A DNA stretch of 64,000 nt. Origin: Phylloscopus collybita. Taxonomy: Eukaryota; Chordata; Aves; Passeriformes; Phylloscopidae. Both the position numbers and the translations under genes were made by a program. Below, in pieces: positions 28,426-42,876 of the stretch (position 1 is its first letter; every line of letters starts with the position of its first letter). The notes beneath the pieces were generated by a model. That model was not told where the DNA came from and did not search any database. It was given only the letters and a program-made list of their open reading frames with translations. Location: positions 25,337,501 through 25,401,500 of the forward strand of contig JAJNNQ010000003.1 in the NCBI GenBank assembly GCA_027886175.1, written 5' to 3'.

Positions 28426-31400
28426 CTGCGGCTGTACCGAAGACGCCGCTGGCTGTGGTTCCGCGAAGCGCTGCTTTCTGGGCAAAACGCAGCTTCTCGT
28501 TCTTGACAGTTCTGCTATGCAGAAGCACAGGAAAGCCGGCAGAGCTGCTCCTCTAGCTGCTCTAGGCAGAGGCAACTGTAAATCAGCTAGACAGTGATCC
28601 TGTTGTGGAAAAGGTAGGAAAGTGGCTGCAAAGCCTTTTGGCTTGCTGGAAGCAGCAGCAAGCACGAGGGCTTCTCTGCACGCTGCAAACACAAAACAGA
28701 AGCACCTACACGGCGAGAGGAGACTGCCTGACACCTGCTGCACTCAGTACAGCTCTGGGCTGCTGCCAGGAAAGGTATTTCAAGGAACTAGCCACGGGGA
28801 CTCTGCACTGTGCTGGGAGAGTTTCTACAAGGTGACCAGAAGCTGTTCGCCAGCACCCGCTTGCCGAGACCGAGTTCGGCTTTCCACATTCTTCCCCGGC
28901 TCTCTTTCGCTTCTCCGCACAAGCTGCGGCTGTACCGAAGACGCCGCTGGCTGTGGTTCCGCGAAGCGCTGCTTTCTGGGCAAAACGCAGCTTCTCGTTC
29001 TTGACAGCTCTGCTATGCAGAAGCACAGGAAAGCCGGCAGAGCTGCTCCTCTAGCTGCTCTAGGCAGAGGCAACTGTAAATCAGCTAGACAGTGATCCTG
29101 TTGTGGAAAAGGCAGGAAAGTGGCTGCAAAAGCCTTTTGGCTTCCTGGAAGCAGCAGCAAGCACCACGGCTTCTCTGCACGCTGCAAACACAAAACAGAA
29201 GCACCTACACGGCGAGAGGAGACTGCCTGACACCTGCTGCAATCAGTACAGCTCTGGGCTGCTGCCAGGAAAGGTATTTCAAGGAACTAGCCACGGGGAC
29301 TCTGCACTGTGCTGGGAGAGTTTCTACAAGGTGACCAGAAGCTGTTCGCCAGCACCCGCTTGCCGAGACCGAGTTCGGCTTTCCACATTCTTCCCCGGCT
29401 CTCTTTCGCTTCTCCGCACAAGCTGCGGCTGTACCGAAGACGCCACTGGCTGTAGATCCGCGAAGCGCTGCTTTCTGGGCAAAACGCAGTTTCTCGTTCT
29501 TGACAGCTCTGCTATGCAGAAGCACAGGAAAGCCGGCAGAGCTGCTCCTCAAGCTGCTCTAGGCAGAGGCAACTGTAAATCAGCTAGACAGTGCTCCTGT
29601 TGTGGAAAAGGTAGGAAAGTGGCTGCAAAGCCTTTTGGCTTGCTGGAAGCAGCAGCAAGCACCAGGGCTTCTCTGCACGATGCAAACACAAAACAGAAGC
29701 ACCTACACGGCGAGAGGAGACTGCCTGACACCTGCTGCACTCAGTACAGCTCTGGGCTGCTGCCAGGAAAGGTATTTCAAGGAACTAGCCACGGGGACTC
29801 TGCACTGTGCTGGGAGAGCTTCTGCAAGGTGACCAGAAGCTGTTCGCCAGCACCCGCTTGCAGCGACCGAGTTCGCCTTTCCACATTCTTCGCCGGCTCT
29901 CTTTCGCTTCTCCGCACAAGCTGCGGCTGTACCGAAGACGCCGCTGGCTGTGGTTCCGCGAAGCGCTGCTTTCTGGGCAAAACGCAGCTTCTCGTTCTTG
30001 ACAGCTCTGCTATGCAGAAGCACAGGAAAGCCGGCAGAGCTGCTCCTCTAGCTGCTCTACGCAGAGGCAACTGTAAATCAGCTAGACAGTGATCCTGTTG
30101 TGGAAAAGGCAGGAAAGTGGCTGCAAAAGCCTTTTGGCTTCCTGGAAGCAGCAGCAAGCACGAGGGCTTCTCTGCACGCTGCAAACACAAAACAGAAGCA
30201 CCTACACGGCGAGAGGAGACTGCCTGACACCTGCTGCACTCAGTACAGCTCTGGGCTGCTGCCAGGAAAGGTATTTCAAGGAACTAGCCACGGGGACTCT
30301 GCACTGTGCTGGGAGAGTTTCTACAAGGTGACCAGAAGCTGTTCGCCAGCACCCGCTTGCAGAGACCGAGTTCGGCTTTCCACATTCTTCGCCGGCTCTC
30401 TTTCGCTTCTCCGCACAAGCTGCGGCTGTACCGAAGACGCCGCTGGCTGTGGTTCCGCGAAGCGCTGCTGTCTCGGCAAAACGCAGCTTCTCGTTCTTGA
30501 CAGCTCTGCTATGCAGAAGCACAGGAAAGCCGGCAGAGCTGCTCCTCTAGCTGCTCTAGGCAGAGGCAACTGTAAATCAGCTAGACAGTGATCCTGTTGT
30601 GGAAAAGGCAGGAAAGTGGCTGCAAAAGCCTTTTGGCTTCCTGGAAGCAGCAGCAAGCACCAGGGCTTCTCTGCACGCTGCAAACACAAAACAGAAGCAC
30701 CTACATGGCGAGAGGAGATTGCCTGACACCTGCTGCAATCAGTACAGCTCTGGGCTGCTGCCAGGAAAGGTATTTCAAGGAACTAGCCACGGGGACTCTG
30801 CACTGTGCTGGGAGAGTTTCGGCAAGGTGACCAGAAGCTGTTCGCCAGCACCCGCTTGCCGAGACCGAGTTCGGCTTTCCACATTCTTCCCCGGCTTTCT
30901 TTCGCTTCTCCGCACAAGCTGTGGCTCTACCGAAGACGCCGCTGGCTGTGGTTCCGCGAAGCGCTGCTTTCTGGGCAAAACGCAGCTTCTCGTTCTTGAC
31001 AGCTCTGCTATGCAGAAGCACAGGAAAGCCGGCAGAGCTGCTCCTCTAGCTGCTCTAGGCAGAGGCAACTGTAAATCAGCTAGACAGTGATCCTGTTGTG
31101 GAAAAGGTAGGAAAGTGGCTGCAAAGCCTTTTGGCTTGCTGGAAGCAGCAGCAAGCACGAGGGCTTCTCTGCACGCTGCAAACAGAAAACAGAAGCACCT
31201 ACACGGCGAGAGGAGACTGCCTGACACCTGCTGCACTCAGTACAGCTCTGGGCTGCTGCCAGGAAAGGTATTTCAAGGAACTAGCCACGGGGACTCTGCA
31301 CTGTGCTGGGAGAGTTTCGGCAAGGTGACCAGAAGCTGTTCGCCAGCACCCGCTTGCCGAGACCGAGTTCGGCTTTCCACATTCTTCCCCGGCTTTCTTT

Positions 31401-32915
31401 CGCTTCTCCGCACAAGCTGTGGCTGTACCGAAGATGCCGCTGGCTGTGGTTCCGCGAAGCGCTGCTTTCTGGGCAAAACGCAGCTTCTCGTTCTTGACAG
31501 CTCTGCTATGCAGAAGCACAGGAAAGCCGGCAGAGCTGCTCCTCTAGCTGCTCTAGGCAGAGGCAATTGTAAATCAGCTAGACAGTGATCCGGTTGTGGA
31601 AAAGGTAGGAAAGTGGCTGCAAAGCCTTTTGGCTTGCTGGAAGCAGCAGCAAGCACGAGGGCTTCTCTGCACGATGCAAACACAAAACAGAAGCACCTAC
31701 ACGGCGAGAGGAGACTGCCTGACACCTGCTGCACTCAGTACAGCTCTGGGCTGCTGCCAGGAAAGGTATTTCAAGGAACTAGCCACGGGGACTCTGCACT
31801 GTGCTGGGAGAGTTTCTACAAGGTGACCAGAAGCTGTTCGCCAGCACCCGCTTGTCGAGACCGAGTTCGGCTTTCCACATTCTTCTCCGGCTCTCTTTCG
31901 CTTCTCCGCACAAGCTACGGCTGTACCGAAGACGCCGCTGGCTGTGGTTCCGCGAAGCGCTGCTTTCTCGGCAAAACGCAGCTTCTCGTTCTTGACAGCT
32001 CTGCTATGCAGAAGCACAGGAAAGCCGGCAGAGCTGCTCCTCTAGCTGCTCTACGCAGAGGAAACTGTAAATCAGCTAGACAGTGATCCTGTTGTGGAAA
32101 AGGCAGGAAAGTGGCTGCAAAAGCCTTTTGGCTTCCTGGAAGCAGCAGCAAGCACGAGGGCTTCTCTGCACGCTGCAAACACAAAACAGAAGCACCTACA
32201 CGGCGAGAGGAGACTGCCTGACACCTGCTGCACTCAGTACAGCTCTGGGCTGCTGCCAGGAAAGGTATTTCAAGGAACTAGCCACGGGGACTCTGCACTG
32301 TGCTGGGAGAGTTTCGGCAAAGTGACCAGAAGCTGTTCGCCAGCACCCGCTTGCCGAGACCGAGTTCGGCTTTCCACATTCTTCCCCGGCTTTCTTTCGC
32401 TTCTCCGCACAAGCTGCGGCTGTACCGAAGATGCCGCTGGCTGTGGTTCCGCGAAGCGCTGCTTTCTCGGCAAAACGCAGCTTCTCGTTCTTGACAGCTC
32501 TGCTATGCAGAAGCACAGGAAAGCCGGCAGAGCTGCTCCTCTAGCTGCTCTACGCAGAGGCAACTGTAAATCAGCTAGAGAGTGATCCTGTTGTGGAAAA
32601 GGTAGGAAAGTGGCTGCAAAGCCTTTTGGCTTGCTGGAAGCAGCAGCAAGCACGAGGGCTTCTCTGCACGATGCAAACACAAAACAGAAGCACCTACACG
32701 GCGAGAGGAGACTGCCTGACACCTGCTGCACTCAGTACAGCTCTGGGCTGCTGCCAGGAAAGGTATTTCAAGGAACTAGCCACGGGGACTCTGCACTGTG
32801 CTGGGAGAGTTTCTACAAGGTGACCAGAAGCTGTTCGCCAGCACCCGCTTGCAGAGACCGAGTTCGGCTTTCCACATTCTTCGCCGGCTCTCTTTCGCTT
32901 CTCCGCACAAGCTGC
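28426..32915 (+). repeat. Satellite block D: 9 monomers between solo LTRs 3 and 4
   Basis: 4,486 bp plus CTGC, the same length as block C, but the monomer order diverges after the first few units. It contains a two-monomer open frame (29103-30092) made by TGA-to-TGC at the monomer junction near 29592. Confidence 0.95.
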
Positions 32916-33407
32916 TGTTGCCATTTTGATTCAATAAACTATACTGAACTGTATTAAGGGGATAGCAAAACATCAATAGTTGACATTGGTAGTAGTTATG
33001 CTAAGGCTTGATAGGCCTCATGTAACCTGTAGATGAACTGTTCTAGTAGATTTTGCAATATAAGCAATGTAACTAAAAAGATAATTATTTATCTCTTAGG
33101 AATGTAGCTTATCTTAGGGAGGATATAAGAGATAATTACTTATCGTAAAGAATGTATGTTTATCTTAAGGAGGATACCTTTTTGGCAGGACATTTAAATG
33201 TCAAAGAAGAACTTGTACCAAGTAGTGAAAGTGAAGCAAGAATTGGTTAAGATGAAGAAATCATGTAAAGAAACGTATAAAAACCCTGTGATTTCTCTGT
33301 GAGTTGGGGGCTCTGTCTTTGGACACTAGTCCACAGGCTCCCGGGCCCTCAATAAAGCACCGCATAAACGACTTCGGTTGTTTGTGTTTTCTTCGGATCG
33401 GGCAACA
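32916..33407 (+). repeat. Solo LTR 4 (492 bp)
   Basis: Flanked by CTGC at 32912-32915 and 33408-33411. No difference from solo LTR 1 was seen. Confidence 0.97.
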
Positions 33408-36400
33408 CTGCGGCTGTACCGAAGACGCCGCTGGCTGTGGTTCCGCGAAGCGCTGCTTTCTGGGCAAAACGCAGCTTCTCGTTCTTGACAGTTCTGCTAT
33501 GCAGAAGCACAGGAAAGCCGGCAGAGCTGCTCCTCTAGCTGCTCTAGGCAGAGGCAACTGTAAATCAGCTAGACAGTGATCCTGTTGTGGAAAAGGTAGG
33601 AAAGTGGCTGCAAAGCCTTTTGGCTTGCTGGAAGCAGCAGCAAGCACGAGGGCTTCTCTGCACGCTGCAAACACAAAACAGAAGCACCTACACGGCGAGA
33701 GGAGACTGCCTGACACCTGCTGCACTCAGTACAGCTCTGGGCTGCTGCCAGGAAAGGTATTTCAAGGAACTAGCCACGGGGACTCTGCACTGTGCTGGGA
33801 GAGTTTCTACAAGGTGACCAGAAGCTGTTCGCCAGCACCCGCTTGCCGAGACCGAGGTCGGCTTTCCACATTCTTCGCCGGCTCTCTTTCGCTTCTCCGC
33901 ACAAGCTGCGGCTGTACCGAAGACGCCGCTGGCTGTGGTTCCGCGAAACGCTGCTTTCTGGGCAAAACGCAGCTTCTCGTTCTTGACAGCTCTGCTATGC
34001 AGAAGCACAGGAAAGCCGGCAGAGCTGCTCCTCTAGCTGCTCTAGGCAGAGGCAACTGTAAATCAGCTAGAGAGTGATCCTGTTGTGGAAAAGGTAGGAA
34101 AGTGGCTGCAAAAGCGTTTTGGCTTGCTGGAAGCAGCAGCAAGACGAGGGCTTCTCTGCACGATGCAAACACAAAACAGAAGCACCTACACGGCGAGAGG
34201 AGACTGCCTGACACCTGCTGCACTCAGTACAGCTCTGGGCTGCTGCCAGGAAAGGTATTTCAAGGAACTAGCCACGGGGACTCTGCACTGTGCTGGGAGA
34301 GTTTCTACAAGGTGACCAGAAGCTGTTCGCCAGCACCCGCTTGCAGCGACCGAGTTCGGCTTTCCACATTCTTCCCCGGCTCTCTTTCGCTTCTCCGCAC
34401 AAGCTGCGGCTGTACCGAAGACGCCGCTGGCTGTGGTTCCGCGAAGCGCTGCTTTCTGGGCAAAACGCAGCTTCTCGTTCTTGACAGCTCTGCTATGCAG
34501 AAGCACAGGAAAGCCGGCAGAGCTGCTCCTCTAGCTGCTCTAGGCAGAGGCAACTGTAAATCAGCTAGACAGTGATCCTGTTGTGGAAAAGGTAGGAAAG
34601 TGGCTGCAAAGCCTTTTGGCTTGCTGGAAGCAGCAGCAAGCACCAGGGCTTCTCTGCACGATGCAAACACAAAACAGAAGCACCTACACGGCGAGAGGAG
34701 ACTGCCTGACACCTGCTGCACTCAGTACAGCTCTGGGCTGCTGCCAGGAAAGGTATTTCAAGGAACTAGCCACGGGGACTCTGCACTGTGCTGGGAGAGC
34801 TTCTGCAAGGTGACCAGAAGCTGTTCGCCAGCACCCGCTTGCAGCGACCGAGTTCGCCTTTCCACATTCTTCGCCGGCTCTCTTTCGCTTCTCCGCACAA
34901 GCTGCGGCTGTACCAAAGACGCCGCTGGCTGTGGTTCCGCGAAGCGCTGCTTTCTCGGCAAAACGCAGCTTCTCGTTCATGACAGCTCTGCTATGCAGAA
35001 GCACAGGAAAGCCGGCAGAGCTGCTCCTCTAGCTGCTCTAGGCAGAGGCAACTGTAAATCAGCTAGACAGTGATCCTGTTGTGGAAAAGGCAGGAAAGTG
35101 GCTGCAAAAGCCTTTTGGCTTCCTGGAAGCAGCAGCAAGCACGAGGGCTTCTCTGCACGCTGCAAACACAAAACAGAAGCACCTACACGGCGAGAGGAGA
35201 CTGCCTGACACCTGCTGCACTCAGTACAGCTCTGGGCTGCTGCCAGGAAAGGTATTTCAAGGAACTAGCCATGGGGACTCTGCACTGTGCTGGGAGAGCT
35301 TCTGCAAGGTGACCAGAAGCTGTTCGCCAGCACCCGCTTGCAGAGACCGAGTTCGCCTTTCCACATTCTTCCCCGGCTCTCTTTCGCTTCTCCGCACAAG
35401 CTGCGGCTGTACCGAAGACGCCGCTGGCTGTGGTTCTGCGAAGCGCTGCTTTCTGGGCAAAACGCAGCTTCTCGTTCTTGACAGCTCTGCTATGCAGAAG
35501 CACAGGAAAGCCGGCAGAGCTGCTCCTCTAGCTGCTCTAGGCAGAGGCAACTGTAAATCAGCTAGACAGTGATCCTGTTGTGGAAAAGGCAGGAAAGTGG
35601 CTGCAAAAGCCTTTTGGCTTGCTGGAAGCAGCAGCAAGCACCAGGGCTTCTCTGCACGCTGCAAACACAAAACAGAAGCACCTACACGGCGAGAGGAGAC
35701 TGCCTGACACCTGCTGCAATCAATACAGCTCTGGGCTGCTGCCAGGAAAGGTATTTCAAGGAACTAGCCACGGGGACTCTGCACTGTGCTGGGAGAGTTT
35801 CTACAAGGTGACCAGAAGCTGTTCGCCAGCACCCGCTTGCAGAGACCGAGTTCGGCTTTCCACATTCTTCCCCGGCTTTCTTTCGCTTCTCCGCACAAGC
35901 TGTGGCTCTACCGAAGACGCCGCTGGCTGTGGTTCCGCGAAGCGCTGCTTTCTCGGCAAAACGCAGCTTCTCGTTCTTGACAGTTCTGCTATGCAGAAGC
36001 ACAGGAAAGCCGGCAGAGCTGCTCCTCTAGCTGCTCTAGGCAGAGGCAACTGTAAATCAGCTAGACAGTGATCCTGTTGTGGAAAAGGTAGGAAAGTGGC
36101 TGCAAAAGCCTTTTGGCTTCCTGGAAGCAGCAGCAAGCACCACGGCTTCTCTGCACGCTGCAAACACAAAACAGAAGCACCTACATGGCGAGAGGAGATT
36201 GCCTGACACCTGCTGCACTCAGTACAGCTCTGGGCTGCTGCCAGGAAAGGTATTTCAAGGAACTAGCCACGGGGACTCTGCACTGTGCTGGGAGAGTTTC
36301 GGCAAGGTGACCAGAAGCTGTTCGCCAGCACCCGCTTGCCGAGACCGAGTTCGGCTTTCCACATTCTTCCCCGGCTTTCTTTCGCTTCTCCGCACAAGCT

Positions 36401-38395
36401 GTGGCTCTACCGAAGACGCCGCTGGCTGTGGTTCCGCGAAGCGCTGCTTTCTCGGCAAAACGCAGCTTCTCGTTCTTGACAGTTCTGCTATGCAGAAGCA
36501 CAGGAAAGCCGGCAGAGCTGCTCCTCTAGCTGCTCTAGGCAGAGGCAACTGTAAATCAGCTAGACAGTGATCCTGTTGTGGAAAAGGTAGGAAAGTGGCT
36601 GCAAAGCCTTTTGGCTTGCTGGAAGCAGCAGCAAGCACGAGGGCTTCTCTGCACGCTGCAAACACAAAACAGAAGCACCTACACGGCGAGAGGAGACTGC
36701 CTGACACCTGCTGCACTCAGTACAGCTCTGGGCTGCTGCCAGGAAAGGTATTTCAAGGAACTAGCCACGGGGACTCTGCACTGTGCTGGGAGAGTTTCTA
36801 CAAGGTGACCAGAAGCTGTTCGCCAGCACCCGCTTGCCGAGACCGAGGTCGGCTTTCCACATTCTTCGCCGGCTCTCTTTCGCTTCTCCGCACAAGCTGC
36901 GGCTGTACCGAAGACGCCGCTGGCTGTGGTTCCGCGAAGCGCTGCTTTCTGGGCAAAACGCAGCTTCTCGTTCTTGACAGCTCTGCTATGCAGAAGCACA
37001 GGAAAGCCGGCAGAGCTGCTCCTCTAGCTGCTCTAGGCAGAGGCAACTGTAAATCAGCTAGACAGTGATCCTGTTGTGGAAAAGGCAGGAAAGTGGCTGC
37101 AAAAGCCTTTTGGCTTCCTGGAAGCAGCAGCAAGCACGAGGGCTTCTCTGCACGCTGCAAACACAAAACAGAAGCACCTACACGGCGAGAGGAGACTGCC
37201 TGACACCTGCTGCACTCAGTACAGCTCTGGGCTGCTGCCAGGAAAGGTATTTCAAGGAACTAGCCACGGGGACTCTGCACTGTGCTGGGAGAGTTTCTGC
37301 AAGGTGACCAGAAGCTGTTCGCCAGCACCCGCTTGCCGAGACCGAGTTCGGCTTTCCACATTCTTCCCCGGCTCTCTTTCGCTTCTCCGCACAAGCTCCG
37401 GCTGTACGGAAGACGCCGCTGGCTGTGGTTCCGCGAAGCGCTGCTTTCTGGGCAAAACGCAGCTTCTCGTTCTTGACAGCTCTGCTATGCAGAAGCACAG
37501 GAAAGCCGGCAGAGCTGCTCCTCTAGCTGCTCTAGGCAGAGGCAACTGTAAATCAGCTAGAGAGTGATCCTGTTGTGGAAAAGGTAGGAAAGTGGCTGCA
37601 AAGCCTTTTGGCTTGCTGGAAGCAGCAGCAAGCACGAGGGCTTCTCTGCACGATGCAAACACAAAACAGAAGCACCTACACGGCGAGAGGAGACTGTCTG
37701 ACACCTGCTGCACTCAGTACAGCTCTGGGCTGCTGCCAGGAAAGGTATTTCAAGGAACTAGCCACGGGGACTCTGCACTGTGCTGGGAGAGTTTCTACAA
37801 GGTGACCAGAAGCTGTTCGCCAGCACCCGCTTGTCGAGACCGAGTTCGGCTTTCCACATTCTTCTCCGGCTCTCTTTCGCTTCTCCGCACAAGCTGCGGC
37901 TGTACCGAAGACGCCGCTGGCTGTGGTTCCGCGAAGCGCTGCTTTCTCGGCAAAACGCAGCTTCTCGTTCTTGACAGCTCTGCTATGCAGAAGCACAGGA
38001 AAGCCGGCAGAGCTGCTCCTCTAGCTGCTCTACGCAGAGGCAACTGTAAATCAGCTAGAGAGTGATCCTGTTGTGGAAAAGGTAGGAAAGTGGCTGCAAA
38101 GCCTTTTGGCTTGCTGGAAGCAGCAGCAAGCACGAGGGCTTCTCTGCACGATGCAAACACAAAACAGAAGCACCTACACGGCGAGAGGAGACTGCCTGAC
38201 ACCTGCTGCACTCAGTACAGCTCTGGGCTGCTGCCAGGAAAGGTATTTCAAGGAACTAGCCACGGGGACTCTGCACTGTGCTGGGAGAGTTTCTACAAGG
38301 TGACCAGAAGCTGTTCGCCAGCACCCGCTTGCAGAGACCGAGTTCGGCTTTCCACATTCTTCGCCGGCTCTCTTTCGCTTCTCCGCACAAGCTGC
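33408..38395 (+). repeat. Satellite block E: 10 monomers between solo LTRs 4 and 5
   Basis: 4,984 bp plus CTGC, the longest inter-LTR block. Two internal monomers, near 35982 and 36481, carry the GACAGTTCTGC variant that elsewhere marks only the monomer right of an LTR. Confidence 0.95.
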
Positions 38396-38887
38396 TGTTG
38401 CCATTTTGATTCAATAAACTATACTGAACTGTATTAAGGGGATAGCAAAACATCAATAGTTGACATTGGTAGTAGTTATGCTAAGGCTTGATAGGCCTCA
38501 TGTAACCTGTAGATGAACTGTTCTAGTAGATTTTGCAATATAAGCAATGTAACTAAAAAGATAATTATTTATCTCTTAGGAATGTAGCTTATCTTAGGGA
38601 GGATATAAGAGATAATTACTTATCGTAAAGAATGTATGTTTATCTTAAGGAGGATACCTTTTTGGCAGGACATTTAAATGTCAAAGAAGAACTTGTACCA
38701 AGTAGTGAAAGTGAAGCAAGAATTGGTTAAGATGAAGAAATCATGTAAAGAAACGTATAAAAACCCTGTGATTTCTCTGTGAGTTGGGGGCTCTGTCTTT
38801 GGACACTAGTCCACAGGCTCCCGGGCCCTCAATAAAGCACCGCATAAACGACTTCGGTTGTTTGTGTTTTCTTCGGATCGGGCAACA
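38396..38887 (+). repeat. Solo LTR 5 (492 bp)
   Basis: Flanked by CTGC at 38392-38395 and 38888-38891. No difference from solo LTR 1 was seen. Confidence 0.97.
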
Positions 38888-41800
38888 CTGCGGCTGTACC
38901 GAAGACGCCGCTGGCTGTGGTTCCGCGAAGCGCTGCTTTCTCGGCAAAACGCAGCTTCTCGTTCTTGACAGTTCTGCTATGCAGAAGCACAGGAAAGCCG
39001 GCAGAGCTGCTCCTCTAGCTGCTCTAGGCAGAGGCAACTGTAAATCAGCTAGACAGTGATCCTGTTGTGGAAAAGGTAGGAAAGTGGCTGCAAAGCCTTT
39101 TGGCTTGCTGGAAGCAGCAGCAAGCACCAGGGCTTCTCTGCACGCTGCAAACACAAAACAGAAGCACCTACACGGCGAGAGGAGACTGCCTGACACCTGC
39201 TGCACTCAGTACAGCTCTGGGCTGCTGCCAGGAAAGGTATTTCAAGGAACTAGCCACGGGGACTCTGCACTGTGCTGGGAGAGTTTCTACAAGGTGACCA
39301 GAAGCTGTTCGCCAGCACCCGCTTGCCGAGACCGAGGTCGGCTTTCCACATTCTTCGCCGGCTCTCTTTCGCTTCTCCGCACAAGCTGCGGCTGTACCGA
39401 AGACGCCGCTGGCTGTGGTTCCGCGAAACGCTGCTTTCTGGGCAAAACGCAGCTTCTCGTTCTTGACAGCTCTGCTATGCAGAAGCACAGGAAAGCCGGC
39501 AGAGCTGCTCCTCTAGCTGCTCTAGGCAGAGGCAACTGTAAATCAGCTAGAGAGTGATCCTGTTGTGGAAAAGGTAGGAAAGTGGCTGCAAAAGCGTTTT
39601 GGCTTGCTGGAAGCAGCAGCAAGACGAGGGCTTCTCTGCACGATGCAAACACAAAACAGAAGCACCTACACGGCGAGAGGAGACTGCCTGACACCTGCTG
39701 CACTCAGTACAGCTCTGGGCTGCTGCCAGGAAAGGTATTTCAAGGAACTAGCCACGGGGACTCTGCACTGTGCTGGGAGAGTTTCTACAAGGTGACCAGA
39801 AGCTGTTCGCCAGCACCCGCTTGCAGCGACCGAGTTCGGCTTTCCACATTCTTCCCCGGCTCTCTTTCGCTTCTCCGCACAAGCTGCGGCTGTACGGAAG
39901 ACGCCGCTGGCTGTGGTTCCGCGAAGCGCTGCTTTCTCGGCAAAACGCAGCTTCTCGTTCTTGACAGCTCTGCTATGCAGAAGCACAGGAAAGCCGGCAG
40001 AGCTGCTCCTCTAGCTGCTCTAGGCAGAGGCAACTGTAAATCAGCTAGAGAGTGATCCTGTTGTGGAAAAGGTAGGAAAGTGGCTGCAAAGCCTTTTGGC
40101 TTGCTGGATGCAGCAGCAAGCACGAGGGCTTCTCTGCACGATGCAAACACAAAACAGAAGCACCTACACGGCGAGAGGAGACTGCCTGACACCTGCTGCA
40201 CTCAGTACAGCTCTGGGCTGCTGCTAGGAAAGGTATTTCAAGGAACTAGCCACGGGGACTCTGCACTGTGCTGGGGGAGTTTCTACAAGGTGACCAGAAG
40301 CTGTTCGCCAGCACCCGCTTGCAGAGACCGAGTTCGGCTTTCCACATTCTTCGCCGGCTCTCTTTCGCTTCTCCGCACAAGCTGCGGCTGTACCGAAGAC
40401 GCCGCTGGCTGTGGTTCCGCGAAGCGCTGCTTTCTCGGCAAAACGCAGCTTCTCGTTCTTGACAGCTCTGCTATGCAGAAGCACAGGAAATCCGGCAGAG
40501 CTGCTCCTCTAGCTGCTCTACGCAGAGATAACTGTAAATCAGCTAGACAGTGCTCCTGTTGTGGAAAAGGTAGGAAAGTGGCTGCAAAGCCTTTTGGCTT
40601 GCTGGAAGCAGCAGCAAGCACCAGGGCTTCTCTGCACGATGCAAACACAAAACAGAAGCACCTACACGGCGAGAGGAGACTGCCTGACACCTGCTGCACT
40701 CAGTACAGCTCTGGGCTGCTGCCAGGAAAGGTATTTCAAGGAACTAGCCACGGGGACTCTGCACTGTGCTGGGAGAGTTTCGGCAAGGTGACCAGAAGCT
40801 GTTCGCCAGCACCCGCTTGCCGAGACCGAGTTCGGCTTTCCACATTCTTCCCCGGCTTTCTTTCGCTTCTCCGCACAAGCTGTGGCTGTACCGAAGACGC
40901 CGCTGGCTGTGGTTCCGCGAAGCGCTGCTTTCTGGGCAAAACGCAGCTTCTCGTTCTTGACAGCTCTGCTATGCAGAAGCACAGGAAAGCCGGCAGAGCT
41001 GCTCCTCTAGCTGCTCTAGGCAGAGGCAATTGTAAATCAGCTAGACAGTGATCCGGTTGTGGAAAAGGTAGGAAAGTGGCTGCAAAGCCTTTTGGCTTGC
41101 TGGAAGCAGCAGCAAGCACCAGGGCTTCTCTGCACGCTGCAAACACAAAACAGAAGCACCTACACGGCGAGAGGAGACTGCCTGACACCTGCTGCACTCA
41201 GTACAGCTCTGGGCTGCTGCCAGTAAAGGTATTTCAAGGAACTAGCCATGGGGACTCTGCACTGTGCTGGGAGAGCTTCTGCAAGGTGACCAGAAGCTGT
41301 TCGCCAGCACCCGCTTGCAGCGACCGAGTTCGCCTTTCCACATTCTTCCCCGGCTCTCTTTCGCTTCTCCGCACAAGCTGCGGCTGTACCGAAGACGCCG
41401 CTGGCTGTGGTTCCGCGAAGCGCTGCTTTCTGGGCTAAACGCAGCTTCTCGTTCTTGACAGCTCTGCTATGCAGAAGCACAGGAAAGCCGGCAGAGCTGC
41501 TCCTCTAGCTGCTCTAGGCAGAGGCAACTGTAAATCAGCTAGACAGTGATCCTGTTGTGGAAAAGGCAGGAAAGTGGCTGCAAAAGCCTTTTGGCTTCCT
41601 GGAAGCAGCAGCAAGCACCACGGCTTCTCTGCACGCTGCAAACACAAAACAGAAGCACCTACACGGCGAGAGGAGACTGCCTGACACCTGCTGCACTCAG
41701 TACAGCTCTGGGCTGCTGCCAGGAAAGGTATTTCAAGGAACTAGCCACGGGGACTCTGCACTGTGCTGGGAGAGTTTCTACAAGGTGACCAGAAGCTGTT

Positions 41801-42876
41801 CGCCAGCACCCGCTTGCCGAGACCGAGTTCGGCTTTCCACATTCTTCCCCGGCTCTCTTTCGCTTCTCCGCACAAGCTGCGGCTGTACCGAAGACGCCGC
41901 TGGCTGTAGATCCGCGAAGCGCTGCTTTCTGGGCAAAACGCAGTTTCTCGTTCTTGACAGCTCTGCTATGCAGAAGCACAGGAAAGCCGGCAGAGCTGCT
42001 CCTCTAGCTGCTCTAGGCAGAGGCAACTGTAAATCAGCTAGACAGTGATCCTGTTGTGGAAAAGGTAGGAAAGTGGCTGCAAAGCCTTTTGGCTTGCTGG
42101 AAGCAGCAGCAAGCACGAGGGCTTCTCTGCACGATGCAAACACAAAACAGAAGCACCTACACGGCGAGAGGAGACTGCCTGACACCTGCTGCACTCAGTA
42201 CAGCTCTGGGCTGCTGCTAGGAAAGGTATTTCAAGGAACTAGCCACGGGGACTCTGCACTGTGCTGGGAGAGTTTCGGCAAGGTGACCAGAAGCTGTTCG
42301 CCAGCACCCGCTTGCCGAGACCGAGTTCGGCTTTCCACATTCTTCCCCGGCTTTCTTTCGCTTCTCCGCACAAGCTGCGGCTGTACCGAAGATGCCGCTG
42401 GCTGTGGTTCCGCGAAGCGCTGCTTTCTCGGCAAAACGCAGCTTCTCGTTCTTGACAGCTCTGCTATGCAGAAGCACAGGAAAGCCGGCAGAGCTGCTCC
42501 TCTAGCTGCTCTAGGCAGAGGCAACTGTAAATCAGCTAGAGAGTGATCCTGTTGTGGAAAAGGTAGGAAAGTGGCTGCAAAGCCTTTTGGCTTGCTGGAA
42601 GCAGCAGCAAGCACCAGGGCTTCTCTGCACGATGCAAACACAAAACAGAAGCACCTACACGGCGAGAGGAGACTGCCTGACACCTGCTGCACTCAGTACA
42701 GCTCTGGGCTGCTGCCAGGAAAGGTATTTCAAGGAACTAGCCACGGGGACTCTGCACTGTGCTGGGAGAGTTTCTACAAGGTGACCAGAAGCTGTTCGCC
42801 AGCACCCGCTTGCAGAGACCGAGTTCGGCTTTCCACATTCTTCGCCGGCTCTCTTTCGCTTCTCCGCACAAGCTGC
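38888..42876 (+). repeat. Satellite block F: 8 monomers between solo LTRs 5 and 6
   Basis: 3,985 bp plus CTGC. Its middle part (about 40,050-41,100) recurs in block G at an offset of 4,980 bp, including the rare GGAAATCCGGC and CTGGGGGAGTT/CCGGGGGAGTT variants. Confidence 0.95.
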
